A DNA stretch of 64,000 bases from Eonycteris spelaea (lineage: Eukaryota > Chordata > Mammalia > Chiroptera > Pteropodidae), in contig PUFA01000034.1 in NCBI GenBank assembly GCA_003508835.1, positions 5,544,501 to 5,608,500 on the forward strand, read 5' to 3'. The notes below the pieces were generated by a model, which did no database searches, was not told the DNA's origin, and saw only the letters and a list, made by a program, of their open reading frames with translations. The translations under genes and the position numbers were made by a program. Positions 1 through 12,579 of the stretch are shown one piece after another. The first letter of the stretch is position 1. Each line of letters begins with the position of its first letter.

Positions 1-210
1 AAATGTTATAATCATTTCAGGAAATTATATGGTGGTTTCTATTACAACTACATATACATTTACTTACCCTCTGACACAGAAATTCCACTCCAACTTATTT
101 ATCCAAGAGAATTAAAAATATAGGTCCACAAAAAAGCTATACAAGAATATTTATAGTAGCTTTATTCATAATAACAGAAAACTGGAAACTTCTGGGATGC
201 TGGTCTACTC
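1..210 (+). mobile_element. L1 3'-end fragment
   Basis: Matches the common end of L1 ORF2/3' UTR (a region around 'ccaagagaattaaaaata' followed by 'atttatagtagctttattcat'). Cut by the window edge. Confidence 0.55.
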
Positions 211-2530
211 TGATCCATCCTATGGCCTGCAGTCAAAATGATCATTCAGAAAACACGTGGGCATTTTATTCATCCCTCAATGGTTGAGGGTCAAATTCCA
301 AACCCCTTTGCATGCCTCCTGACATACTCTTGTATATAGTCCCCACGACAGTCAGACGAGCAACTTTGCTTTACTTCTCAGAAGTCCCTTTGGTGCCAAA
401 CATCCTTTTGCTCCCTTGATGTGATGGGTTGTAGATTGGCTCACTCAACCTCCATTCTATATTCCTCCTTCTACTTGGAGAGTTTGGGAAACTAAAGCAA
501 CATTCTGCGAACTCTCTTTCACTTAGGGTACAGGATGTAATGTTATCTGCCTATTAGGTATACTAGTTCAAGATGTGGAATGTTTTTTTCTTGTTTTTGC
601 TGTTGGGCAAAGCCACAAAAACATGAGGTTTCTCTGCTAGCATTCCATGTCCATCTCCAGCTTCAAGGGTAATGAGTTATTGGAGTCTCTTGATGAAGCT
701 TTCTAATGCCTAAATTGCAGCTAAGGGTTTCCATTTTTCAGTTTCCGGATAGTCTAGAGTTGGTTGAAATGGTGGCAACAGTGCCAGCACTAGCTGTTGG
801 TGATTTCAATCAATAGTCGTGATTCTAGCCTAGCTCCCCTGATGGGTCGGCTTCTTACGGTTCTGGAATTGTTCCTGGAGACCCAAATCTGAGCCCATCC
901 TGTCAGGCCTTATAATAATTTTCCAAATCCAAATTTCCTTCGTTAAAACCTTTCTTAATTAAAATACCTAGAGTTGTTTTCTTTTTCCACACTAAATTCT
1001 GACTGATAAAATTGTGTGAATCTGAGAAGCAGGTAGTTAAAAACATAAATAATAAGAACTGACATTTGGATGAGGATTCCAAAATCTGGAACATTCAACC
1101 ACCTTAGACACTTGATAGGAAAATAGATTACCTGGCTCAAACCTGCAGGAAAAGATTCTATCTGGGTGTAGCCTAAGATATATTTTTTTAAATCTCTCCA
1201 TTTGATTATGATGCAACCTGCCTAACACAAAAGCACAAGGACAGGCACGTAGGATTTTAAGAGGTAAAGGCTCACGGACATCGTGAGACCCACTCTGATG
1301 CAAGAATCTCAGTGCTGATATTCAATATTTCCCAATCAATCAAAGAAGAAAAGGAATCTTACAGATTAGGTTATCGTCTGCAGTAACTTAGCAGAAACTC
1401 TCTATTGAAAAAAGCCACCTTCACAGAAAGAATGAAATAACTTCTTTCAAGACTATGCAATAAATTCCCAGCTGTGACATAAAAATTCACATTTTATGTT
1501 GCAAGATGTATATTAAACTTATAAAAATATGTGATATTACTATTAAGATCTTTAAAACATTTTTATTAGCTTAATATACTATTAAGATCTTTTTTACTAG
1601 CTTAAGACATACATCCAAACAGGATCTCAAAGCAGAATATCATAGAGTCATAGAATTACATGATTCAAGATTAGAAGCAACCTTATAGATAATTATTTTA
1701 AAATGCACATTGAGAGTAAAAGGCACAACTTAAAAATAAAGACATTTAAAAAATAAGTGACCTCAGAGGCCCTTACCTTGGTATTTTACTCAGTTGCTGG
1801 CCAAGCAAAGAACAATGTACTTAATGCAGCATTTGGGGCTATTTTCAAATAAATGCCAACATACATTCGCTTGCCTATTTAATCAGTTTTTAATTTTCAC
1901 TGAGGTCTTACCTTGAGATGCTCATTAAGCATACCCCTTCTTGAATCCAACTTATCGTAAACAGAGAGTAGAAGAAAGCAGAACAAAACAAAATAAAAAA
2001 TTACAAAAATGTGTATGTTTTAGAGACAAGTGATTATGGAAATGTATACGATGAATTTGAACCAGAAAGTAAAGGCGAGGGCAAAGTTTCTTCCAACATA
2101 ACAACTCCCAACAGTCCAATGCTGACAATTACACTGTGAGGTGTCACTTCCTTTGAAGAGGTGTCACCCACCCCACTTTTGAGTATCAACTACATGCAGT
2201 TCTTTAAAAATCGTAAGACTGAATGGCTAAATGATAGTTAAATATCACAAGGATAGTCTGATCTGAACTTTAGGGTAGAGAATTTACATTAGTAAATAAA
2301 TATACCTGAGACATATCCGAGTGGAGTCGTGGTTAACGACTTCATATAGATCCTGCATCTGGGAGGTAGGGTGTCAGGGTCTGAGAGTCTGAGGTAGAAA
2401 CTGACCCTTGCTTCCTAGAATAGTGACTGCCAATTAGGATTAGTGAGCTTATAGAGGAAAACAAAAAACTTGATTTAGTTGTTTAAAAAACGTAAAGATA
2501 ATCACATATTAATTGTGTTGTAGTTCAGCA
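211..2530. other. Gene-free A/T-rich stretch
   Basis: No coding exon, RNA gene or clear regulatory site was recognised. Around 1645-1690 there is a weak resemblance to an ancient interspersed repeat. Short open frames here are not convincing. Confidence 0.5.
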
Positions 2531-2534
2531 GGCA

Positions 2535-2665
2535 AACGGACAATCATTCATTGATTGGGCAGGTACTTCCTGGGCACCCAGCATGTGATATGCACTCTGT
2601 GGAGCCCTGGGAGACAGTGGTGAACAGGGTCCTTGTTTTCATAGAGCTTACATTCTGGATATTCT
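2535..2665 (+). mobile_element. LINE-2-like relic
   Basis: Contains the L2 3' landmarks 'gggcacccagcatgtgat' and 'ggagacagtggtgaac' followed by 'catagagcttacattct'. Confidence 0.6.
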
Positions 2666-3555
2666 ACATGTGCCAGGAATGCTGCCAATATTCTGGTGGG
2701 CTCGCTCTCCTCAGAAACTTGGGTTTGGGGGCCAAGATGCCCTGGGCTTGATTCCCAGCCGCCTCTTGCTGAACATGTAATCCTGGGTGCTCGTCCTACC
2801 TGCATGGCTTTCTCCTTCTCCTTGTCTCTGTGGCAGATATGTCTAACATGGTATCACCTTGGGGGAGGAGGTGACCTGACCCCACCGTGTGGGGAGAGAA
2901 AGCTCATTCATGTGTTTCAGATGAAAAGGCCCATCCTTGGGGAAGAAAACAAAATTCCCCTTGCTTAATCAACTTTTCCTTTTCCTTAATCAATTTCCCA
3001 GCTTAGGAACCCCATTTGGTAGGACTTCTATAGGTTGATCCTGATCTCCATAAGATGTGCATACGTGTTCCCTCTCCCGTGGACTTTCCCAAGAGCCAAA
3101 TTTACTTAATCACAAGAATCAGTTGGGCACTTCTAGAAGTGATGATTCTTGGACTCCACTCTACACCTAATAACTCAAAATCTCTGCGCATTTCTATTTT
3201 TAACAACTAAGATATGAAACCAGGGGCTACTTCTTGTTTACAAGTCTAGCTATCCCATCAAAACTTTTGTGTTCTTTTCTAAAGATTTTTCTGACGTGAA
3301 ATTAATATATGCACATGGTAGGAAATTTTTTTAAAAGAAAAAAAATGTTAAGAAGGAAACAAAACCTACCATTGTCCCAAAGTCTAGAATTAAGAAAAAT
3401 GATCATGTTCGTGTTTTTTCTTTTCATTTTTTATTCTATGCACATACATTTTTCTAAATTATTTATTATATATAAATACTGTTTTTTCCTTATAGATTTT
3501 CTCTGTATATATGCACATATATTCTGAGCACATATCTAACTAGTATTTTACAGAA
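2666..3555. other. Intergenic sequence without a recognised feature
   Basis: No exon-like or RNA-like signal. The A/T-rich part near 3290-3530 resembles a degraded LINE tail but is not assignable. Confidence 0.4.
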
Positions 3556-3559
3556 ATAA

Positions 3560-3740
3560 TTCCATTTAACTATTATCTATTGAGAATCCCTCAAGTGCAG
3601 ACACTGTTTTAGGTGCTGGGGATATAGGAATGAGAAGCAGGAAGAGATCTGTGTCTTAATGAACTTACATTACAATAGTAGGAGATGGTCAGGAAACCAG
3701 CTAACTGATACATAAATGAATAAAATAATTACAATCAGTG
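3560..3740 (+). mobile_element. LINE-2-like relic
   Basis: Shows 'taggtgctggggatatag' and 'gaacttacattacaatag', typical of L2 3' ends. Confidence 0.55.
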
Positions 3741-3754
3741 CAAGTGTCAAGAAT

Positions 3755-4000
3755 GATAATATTTGGGTGCCGATCGGGTGCCATGTACAGTTCCAAGTAT
3801 AAACTCATTTAATCCTCATAACAATCCTTCAGGGCAAATGTTAGAACAACCCCAACTTTATAAATGTGAAAACAGAGGCACTAATTGCTTATCATTTATC
3901 TATGTATTTACAAGATGCTATGAAATAATGACTGGGGGGACCAACTTCGGTCACATGGCCAGAAGAGACCTCACTGCAGATACTGGCGCTGCAAGGTAGA
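3755..4000 (+). mobile_element. MIR SINE relic
   Basis: The central MIR core is recognisable (about 3800-3890: 'aactcatttaatcctcat' followed by a 'gaaaacagaggcact' block). Confidence 0.6.
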
Positions 4001-4589
4001 GGACAAAAAGAGGGTGGCAGTGTAGAAACTGAGGAGCATCATAGATGACAGAGGGATATTCGCTATTACTATGTGCAGGATCCTGATGCTTGAGGGCGTG
4101 CCCCCTTTGGTTTCTGGATTGTGGGGAATTCTGGGTAGTCTGGAGAAGGAGTTAGAATGGTGATCGGAGGTCTTAGGCAGTATAACTTTATTAATCATTA
4201 AAGAAGTATTCTGATCATTTTAACAACCCGGTAACACCAGCTAAAAATGATCCATGCATACATGAGTATACATGTGTGTACAGCCCTTAATGTATTAAAA
4301 TTATCTCTCCTGGTTAGGTATTTTGATTGTACCTCTTTTAAAACTGTCATGAGCATCCTCATCCATACATACTTAGGCACTAATGCCAGAGGATGAATTT
4401 CCAGGAAAGAGAGATACTTTGAAATGTGTGTACATGTTTAATGCTTTTGACACATCCTGATAAATCTACTTTAAAATGTATCAAGCTATACTACCACCTG
4501 TTGTATAAGGGCTGATTTTCCCTGGGAATTATCAAGTAGTTTTCCTTGTCATTCAAAGTTATCCAAAGAGCATCTTCTAGATGTAAGGC
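4001..4589. other. Intergenic sequence without a recognised feature
   Basis: No coding or RNA signal seen on either strand. Confidence 0.4.
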
Positions 4590-5240
4590 CCTGTTCGAGA
4601 CACTGCAAGAAATGCAGAGGTGTGATGTTCTGCACTAAAGGGGACCCCAGCATTGTGCACAAATGAAGCACACGTGGTAGGTGTAGTGCATGGGAGAACG
4701 AAGTCCACGCTCCATCACTGGGAGAGACATGATGTGGCTTGGGCGCTCAGAGGGATGAGGGAGTAGCTTGGGCTGGACTGATCTGGGAATGGTCCATGCA
4801 GGAGAAAGCAGGTGAGCTTCATCTTGATCTAGATAGTGGTGAGGGCACCATTCTAAGTAAAGCTACAGAGAGAGATGGTAAGTAGAAGATGGCAAAAATT
4901 ACCCAAGCCTTGGAAAGGACACCCTTGTGCCTGGAGTGTGGGGAAGAACATGCTCCAAGAAGCAGGATGGACCAGATCAGGAAGGACCCTGCTTTTGGGG
5001 CTGAAAACTCAATAAGTAATAGAGACCCAGGGACAATTTATAATCCAGAGAATGGTAAAATCCAGTTTCGAGGATGAATATGGCAATGATATCCAGGCGT
5101 ATTTAAAGAGAAAGAAATTAGAGGCTGGTAAACTTCTTAGGAAGTGAGTCACAGAAAAAATGGTGGGAGCAGTGAGAAGGGAGATGAGGAGCAGAGGTAC
5201 AGCTGTTTCAAGGATCAGGGTCAGGGCCTGACTGGCAGTG
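4590..5240 (+). mobile_element. LINE-2-like relic
   Basis: Degraded segments such as 'gatggaccagatcaggaag' resemble the L2 ORF2/3' region. The boundaries are loose. Confidence 0.35.
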
Positions 5241-5398
5241 GGGATGGGGTGTGAGAGCAAGGAAGGAGTCTCACGACTTTCGGGGTTACGACCCTGACAG
5301 ATTGGAAAATAGAGCCAGATGAACTGACTGACAGACAAACAGAGAATAGTGTTAGTTTCAAGGTGGAGTTTGGGGAGAGGGTACTTACATTTTGTTGG

Positions 5399-5434
<36 letters not shown>
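5399..5434. repeat. GT microsatellite
   Basis: About 18 uninterrupted GT units. Confidence 0.95.
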
Positions 5435-5436
<2 letters not shown>

Positions 5437-5742
5437 TCCAGCTATAGGCTGTTTAAAACTTATTTAAATAATTAGAAGAGAGGAGGATATTGAAGAAACA
5501 GGACACACACACACTAGCACATGTGTGCTGGTGCACACGTTCCTGAAACACATCCTCACACATTCAGTTCCTGTGTTTCTTGAACTTGGATGCCTTCTGC
5601 AAGTTCCAGGTGGAACTCTTGCCTGTTCCCTTAACTTCCATAGCATTTCTGGTACAGACACTGCTCTTACGGATTTAAAAATAAAGCCTCTCCCTCCCTC
5701 ACCGTTGTAGGCTAAATGCACAGTTTATGTTTGTTATTGTCA

Positions 5743-5776
5743 GGTTTTTGTTTGTTTGTTTGTTTGTTTGTTTGCA
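5743..5776. repeat. TTTG tetranucleotide repeat
   Basis: About seven TTTG/GTTT units. Confidence 0.9.
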
Positions 5777-6655
5777 TTTTGAAGAACAAGATCTTTACCC
5801 TCAGCCCTTAGTCGTAAAACAGAAAACACTCCTTTACTCCAGCCTTTTCCTCGGAGTCTGACTCATTGATTGGCAAGATTCAGCCAGGGATCGTCCTGAG
5901 GGTTTTACAGCAGGGCAGGGAGGGGAGCAGAGGCAGGCCCAGTCGGGCCCAGACAAGGTCAGAGCTGCCTGAGCAGCGTGGTGGCAGCAGGAAGAGGCGG
6001 AGGGACGATGAGCTTCATCCTGGGAGCCGTGACGGTGGAAACCGAGGAAACTGAGCCCCGAAACAAGTGAAACGCAACATCCGGGTCAGATGAGATCGAA
6101 CCTGATATGTCAAATCCGGGGTGCCACCGGGACATGTGACGAAAGAAGGTCAAGGCGATCAGAGTAGTTGCCCAACACTCGAGCTATTGAAGATAACAGG
6201 TGCCGCCTGACCTTTCTATTTGAAGCCTCTGCCCTGCGTGCATTAAAGCCAAGAGCAGGCCCTTGGTGTGCCGTAAAACAGGAGAGCTTCCTGCCTCTCC
6301 CTTTTGCGTGTGGGGGAGGGGGACACAATGATGCCCTTTCGATAAGAACCACGTGTGTCAGCTTCTGCCTTGCGATGTGATTAATTACTGCCAGGTAATT
6401 CAAGTGAGATGGGACTTGCATTAATTAAGTTTTGCTGGGACTATTGCGTCCATGAACATAGTTCTGTCTCCCCTACCAACAAACAAACAAACAAACAAAA
6501 AACTGGGTGAACAGAGAAGTCAGAACATTTCTGTGGCAGAAGAATTCACATAGGAAATTGATGATCTTTATGCAAAAAGAGGGTTTTTATGAACCAAGTG
6601 AGTAATGAGTTTATGACCTGTGCTAAACCCAGGCTCCGTGTCCATCTGCTCTTCT
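5777..6655. other. Intergenic sequence with an AAAC run near 6478-6500
   Basis: Moderately GC-rich part at about 5890-6320 without splice-bounded coding sequence. A short (AAAC) repeat is the only clear structure. Confidence 0.4.
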
Positions 6656-6659
6656 TGTC

Positions 6660-7045
6660 CCCTATATTCATCTGCCAGAGCTGTCAGAACAAATGCCACA
6701 GGCCGAGGGAGTCTTAAACAATTAATTAATTTTCTCGCAGCCTGAAAGTCCAAGATCAAGGTGCCGGTGAAGTTGATTTCTTCTGCAGTCTCTGTCACTG
6801 GCTTGTACATGGCCATCTTCTCTCTGTGTCTTCCCAGAGTCTTCCCTCTGTGCATTCTGTATCCAATTTCCTCTTCCTCTAAGAACACCTGTCTTATTGG
6901 ATTAGAGCCCACCTGGTTGACCTCATTTAACCCTAATTACATCCTAATAGACACTATCTCCACATACGGTCACATTCTGAGGAATGAGTGTTAGGACTTC
7001 CGCATATAGATTTTGAGGAGATGGCATAATTCAGCCCATAATAGC
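6660..7045 (-). mobile_element. MaLR (MLT1/MST-type) solo LTR, antisense
   Basis: Read on the plus strand it runs from 'ctgccagagctgtcagaac' through 'agtccaagatcaaggtg' and 'cagtctctgtcactggctt' to 'attcagcccataat'. This is the reverse complement of a non-autonomous MaLR LTR. No internal region is attached. Confidence 0.7.
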
Positions 7046-7840
7046 TACTTCATCTTTGGACCCTGTACCTACCTGGGTCAACCTCTAGATTTCGTGACTC
7101 AGGAATCCAGCAATTCTTGTCTTCCCCGGATGTGGGCCTCCAAAGGTCTAGCTCACTTTAGGCTGAGTCTGAATGAATCAAAATCCAATACTTTCCTCAT
7201 CACCTGGAATTCGGATGAATTTAAACTTTATGGATCTCTCATAAGATTACTGATATTCAAGTGAAGGAGGAGGGGAACAGGAACAAGAAAAGTAAAAAAA
7301 GTTTTTCATACTAGCTTTTCGAACTTGTGACCACTTACTGTTTAAAATGCCTTGATTCTTATAATTAAAAGAATCGAGATTATGTTGTATCATGCTAGAG
7401 CATGGGTGACATTTTCTGAAATCACGTTATTGGATTAGATTTATTCACAAATGTTATTTATCCATTTCAAATGAGTCAGGGCCGTAGAAAGAAAATAAAT
7501 CTGCGAAATCACCAAGCTGTGAATATAAAAATGTTGCCGTGCACTAATTAAATCACTGAATTCCAGTTTGAAGGCATATTTAAGTTTTTCTAACTCGAGT
7601 TAACCCCCTGTTGGGTTTGAGATTTGGTGGAAAAGCCAATCCCATGAAGAATAGTTTACAGTCATAGTTCTCCACAGACCTCACTGTATCTCAGAAAATT
7701 AAGACCACACTCGTGGGTTGTTTTAATCACATTTGTCTTCCTTTCCTTATCTAGGTGCCTCTCTCAGCCAAGGGAGAGACATCAGCATCATTTCTGAAAG
7801 AAAATAAATTGTAAAATTCTCTTCACAGATATGAAGAATT
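7046..7840. other. Intergenic A/T-rich sequence
   Basis: No recognised gene, RNA or well-defined repeat. Confidence 0.4.
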
Positions 7841-7899
7841 TCTCTTTCTCCACTCAGCCCTGATCTCCAATTCTTTTACCTGACTTTATTTTTCTTTCA

Positions 7900-8052
7900 T
7901 ATTATACGTTTTTTGGTTACCTGTTTATTTTCTGTCTCTCTTTCTCTAAGTCACATGAAAGAAGAGACTTTGTCCTGCTTGTCCCAGTCACCAGAACAGT
8001 TCTGGACACATAGTAGGTGCTCAGTAAATATCTGTTGCTTGAATAAATGATG
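7900..8052 (+). mobile_element. LINE-2 3' end
   Basis: Ends in the diagnostic L2 tail (about 8005-8050: 'taggtgctcagtaaatat' then 'tgaataaatga'). Confidence 0.7.
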
Positions 8053-8927
8053 GGTAGAAACATAACTTTTATCTAATAAACAGTGATTTAACAGGAAACA
8101 AAAGCACACCAGTGTGACATGCGTCTGGCAAACTAGGGAAGAAGGTGCCCATATCACGGAGGAAGCGTGCTCCTTGAAGAAATAAACTTAAATTTTTGGT
8201 ACAAAAACGAAAATGAGTCTAAAATGTTCTATGTTCTAATACTTTGATATCTTCTAAAACAGCGGAGCATCTAGGTGATTATGACAAATAACAAAGAACC
8301 GACAGAAGAGCTGAAATCAAGGAGCACCAGACACCCAGGTGCTGCTGTCTTCATGGGCACAGAAATGCCTTTATGCCAGGCGACTGTTTGGAACCCCGAG
8401 ACCAAGCGGTCCCATCAGATCTCTAGCGTCTACGTGACCTCGGGTAAAGGCTAGAATGGCAAGACCTTCACCCTATGGGCACCCGAGACAGCCATAACGC
8501 CAGGGATGGGCGGAGACCGGCGCTCCTGCACTCCTCCCCCATGACCTCCTCTGCAGTGCATGCGAGGCCATCTGCCCTCCCTCCCGTGGCTGTGAAGCCA
8601 AGGTCTTGATCCCTTCTTCACATTTCGTGAAGACGGGCACAGGCTCGGGCTCCCCCTTTCGCTCCTGCTGCCGGCATCGGCTCAGGCACTTTATACCGAG
8701 GTGGTACAGGGCCACTTAGAGAGTGGTCTTCTGCCCCTCCTCCAACCAAGCGCAACCCAACCTTTATTTCTAACGAGGAGTCAGGGGACATGCTACATGA
8801 CACCACGGGAGTGCAATCAAGAAAACCCAGAAGGTGAGACACTTCAGATAATTGCCCTTGTTTCTCCATAAATGGCAAAGGAAAAGGAGAGGGGGTGGGG
8901 GGATGGTCCGAAACATAGATTAGAAGG
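8053..8927. other. Intergenic sequence without a recognised feature
   Basis: A GC-richer stretch (8330-8720) has overlapping open frames on the minus strand, but no family similarity or splice structure supports a gene. Confidence 0.4.
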
Positions 8928-9076
8928 AAAACAAACAAACAAACAAATGCGGTGTATGGACTTAATTTGGATCTTCAGTCAAGCAAATCAACTGCCAAAA
9001 ACAAACAAACAAAAAAACAAACAAAAAAAACAAACAAAAACAAAAAAACCAAAAACAACTTTTTTAAAAAACAAAT
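8928..9076. repeat. AAAC/A-rich low-complexity tract
   Basis: Two blocks of CAAA/AAAC units (8928-8946 and 9000-9060) separated by a short unique spacer. Confidence 0.85.
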
Positions 9077-9140
9077 AGGAAATTTGAACATTACCTGGAT
9101 ATTTGGATCTTAAGAACTTATTATTGTTGCTCTTTCAATC

Positions 9141-9142
<2 letters not shown>

Positions 9143-9178
<36 letters not shown>
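9143..9178. repeat. GT microsatellite
   Basis: About 18 GT units. Confidence 0.95.
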
Positions 9179-9181
<3 letters not shown>

Positions 9182-9899
9182 CTAGTGCCTGTGCCCTTGA
9201 CTCTAGAATGTTTTTATTGTGATTAATAAATTGACGTTCTGACCTGGAAAGTTCAGTCCCCAGAAACTCAGCTAACGCTTATCAGTACTCTTGGTCCCAA
9301 AAGATTCAGACACCTGCAGAGCACTAACAAAACGTGTCCCTTTTCAGGCTCCGCTGGGCTCCCCTGGGCTCCCCTGGCGAGGCCTCCCAGCAGTCAGCCA
9401 AAGGCCCTCGTTGGCATGCCAGGAAGGGTGGCTGGTGGGGCAGGGGAAGAGGAGCCCAGGATGATTCCTAAGGAATCCCAAACCCATCTCTCCTCGCCTT
9501 TCCTCTGCCACGGCGTTAACCGAAGTCTCGCCGTTTCTCACCTTGCTCTTTGCAGCTCTCTGGTACCTCTGCTTCCATCTTCCTTCCCACCTCCCTTCCT
9601 CCTTGGCTTTGTCAATGCTTCTCCAGTGTTTCCAGGTTCAAGTTCAAACCACTGCTCCTAGTTGAGGTAACAGTTTCGCCCTCACCCCCGCTCCTTGCAT
9701 ACACCCGCTTAATCCAGTGTTGCTCAACTGAGTGACATTTTGAGTGACACAGTTCTTCATTGTGCAAGATGATCCTGTAAATTCTAACAGGTTTAGTCTC
9801 CCTGTCTCCTGCCCGCTGAATGCTATAGTACCCCACTTGACACACTGCGACAAATAAAACATGCCCCCACCCCAGATATTCCCTCAGGTATAAACACCC
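9179..9899. other. Intergenic sequence without a recognised feature
   Basis: Contains short open frames on both strands but no recognisable protein. Confidence 0.4.
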
Positions 9900-10275
9900 G
9901 CTGCCGTCCCTTTTCAATTGGGTGGCTCCTGCCAGCCATTCACACCTCAGCTCAGGTATTGGGCTGAACTGTGCACGACTGCCATCTTCATGGTTCAAGA
10001 ACATCGAATATTGGCTCTTTAATATGATTCAACCAGATAGTCATTCCTTCTGGAAGCCCTAACCACTTTGCCCTACAGCACCCTGTAGCTCTTTATTCAA
10101 GTGCTAAGCACCACATATGTGTCATAATAGCTGGGTTGCTTCGTCTCCTCCCTCTCATCACACACAGCTCAGCCCTAATTACCTGGGAGCAAGGATCAAG
10201 TCCTCATTTTATCTCTTGGTATCTCAAGCTTCACTTGGTTCAGGACCTCACATATAATAGATGTTTAATGAATAA
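9900..10275 (+). mobile_element. LINE-2-like relic
   Basis: Ends with an L2-like tail ('acatataatagatgttta' then 'atgaataaac'). Confidence 0.55.
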
Positions 10276-11260
10276 ACAGACAGGAAATGGAGCATACTTT
10301 CCCTGATGAGTCAGTGTTATTATTCCTAGCCACAGCGATGCCTTTAGGGCCTATGGAGACACCATTTTTTGGCTCTCTACCACATGACCCATCACTGCCC
10401 TGCTTTGTGAGTTTGTGTGTCTGGGTTTCGCATCCTTTCATCACCACGCCCGCCTCCGGTGATCTTTCCAGTGGCATTTGGAGTCTGAGGCAGATGGTCC
10501 AGGGGGTGCTGTGTCAAGGGGCTCTGTGACACAGCTTTGGTGCATGAAAGCTGTGACAGTGACTACATTGGTTCAGGGGTTTTGTCTGGGTTCTTTCTGG
10601 GTTCTTGCTTGGCGTCACACGTTGGAAGTCTCTCCTCTGGTTAGCGAGGCCATCAGGTTCTAAGAACCTTCTGCACGGTCACTTTCTTTTTGGAAACAGC
10701 TAAAGGATGACTCGGCAGGACTTACGAAGTAGAGAAACATTTCTGTGTTGAGCTGCCCAGTCTTAGGTCCCTGGCTGGGGACAAAATGGTGACTAAGTAA
10801 TTTCTCCAGAAAGTTTCGAAATAGTTGTGTGCCCATAGTCACAAAGTGTATGGGTACAACTTTTTATTTTAAAAAATGTTTATGTCAATAAACACTGAGC
10901 TATGGAACTCAGCTATAGGATGTTTCTTATTTTTGGTTTGGTTGATTTTGAACCAAAAAAAAAGAGACACTTTCCATTATAATTCATATAGAATGAAGTC
11001 CAAGACCATGGGAGATAGAGGGGGAAAAAAAGAACAACTAGGCAGAAGTAAATGGAGAATATGATTTTTTCAGGAAATTTTCATGTTTACTATACCTTCA
11101 AATATTTTTAATATACATCTTAAATGCTATATAACTCAATCAACAAACCAATTTTAGTTCTTACCTTTATTATCAGTGTTTATTCTCATCATCACTTTTC
11201 TCTTTTACAGGTAATACAACAATTTAGGAAACAAAATGTTTTCTTTTTTAAAAAAGAGCT
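10276..11260. other. Intergenic sequence downstream of CCL20
   Basis: No gene recognised. This stretch lies past the CCL20 poly(A) signal. Confidence 0.4.
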
Positions 11261-11286
11261 GCTGCTTGCAAGAAAGTTAATATAAC

Positions 11287-11292
11287 CTTATT
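11287..11292 (-). terminator. CCL20: Probable CCL20 poly(A) signal (AATAAG variant)
   Basis: AATAAG on the minus strand about 315 bases after the CCL20 stop. It is a one-base variant of AATAAA in a context resembling the end of the human CCL20 3' UTR. Cleavage would fall near 11265-11275. No better hexamer is obvious between the stop and this point. Confidence 0.5.
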
Positions 11293-11299
11293 TCTCTAA

Positions 11300-11603
11300 A
11301 AATAATTTTATACCGCATACTAAACCAAATAGCTTATGGGAAAATAGTATTAAATAGCAAAACATACACACAAGAAAAACCCCACATATATAAATAACAA
11401 CATAAAATAGAGTTTGACTCTAATGCAATGCTTAACGAAGCAAAATATGATGCAATATGAATCAACAACATTAATTGGACAAGTCCAATGAGGCACAAAT
11501 CAAATAAGTGCTAAACCCTCAATGATGTGCCGGTGAAACCAACTCCAGCTAAGTCCTCCTATTCTTGGGCTGTGTCCAATCCCATTCCAGAAAGCCTCAG
11601 TGT
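11300..11603 (-). other. CCL20: CCL20 3' UTR with AU-rich elements
   Basis: The A/T-rich stretch after the CCL20 stop contains ATTTA pentamers on the sense strand at 11395-11391 and 11355-11351. Such elements are typical of short-lived cytokine and chemokine mRNAs. The boundary is inferred from the poly(A) signal candidate. Confidence 0.6.
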
Positions 11604-12536
11604 CTACATCTTCTTGATTCTTTGGCTGTAAAGAGAAAAAAGAAAAAAACCACATAAGCAAAAATAGGATGACCGGCTGGTGGGAATGGCTTTGATACCT
11701 AAAGATGGCTTCTTATTCCCTAAATTCATCTCAGGCTGACAGACAGCTCAGAGTACACATGAGGAAATCGAAGCTCAGGGATGATGGGCCTTGCCCGCCA
11801 TAACTCTGCCAGCTAATGACAGAAACAGGACACGTGCACGTACGTTGTGTCTTCGAATTCCATGTCTACGTCACCCAGGTGTTAGGTGACCTCTGTCCAT
11901 TGATTAAATGCTACTCTCTATTATCACCAATGTAGATCAGAACCATGGATCTCTTTTTAACCGTTTACTTTTCAGTTTTTAACAAACAAATGTTGTGTAG
12001 TCTGTAAATTATATAACCAGCTGACGTTTTTGCGATAAGAATCAAACAGCTAGTGACTATCATAAGCCTAGAGGACTCTAATACATCATGTGAAAAAAAT
12101 CTCTAAGTTTAAAAAAATTGAAATTATTTATAAGTGGAAGAAACATGAATTTTTGGTGGTCCAACTCAAATTTCTCTTTTATGGATTCTGCAGTACTTAG
12201 GTAAAAGAATTCCTGCCAGCCAGGCATCCACCACTCTGTACGCTGCCCTTACGTTTGGAGAGAGGTTAACGGACTATGACTGTTCCATACCTGAGGATGT
12301 GCACAGCCTGTTTCACCCACATCTTCTTTGGATCGGCACACACAGCCAATTTTCTTATTGTGTGAAAGCTGAAAAAAATCAGAGAGCGTGGTTTGAGTTT
12401 AGAAAGCTTTTAAATGGCTTTTTCACAGAACGTGCAATGGAAATTTCACATTCCAATGGATTGTTCTACACATTAAATATTTCATTTACTCTAGAGCAAA
12501 CAGAATGCAAAATATATATATCTATATTATATAGAT

Positions 12537-12579
<43 letters not shown>
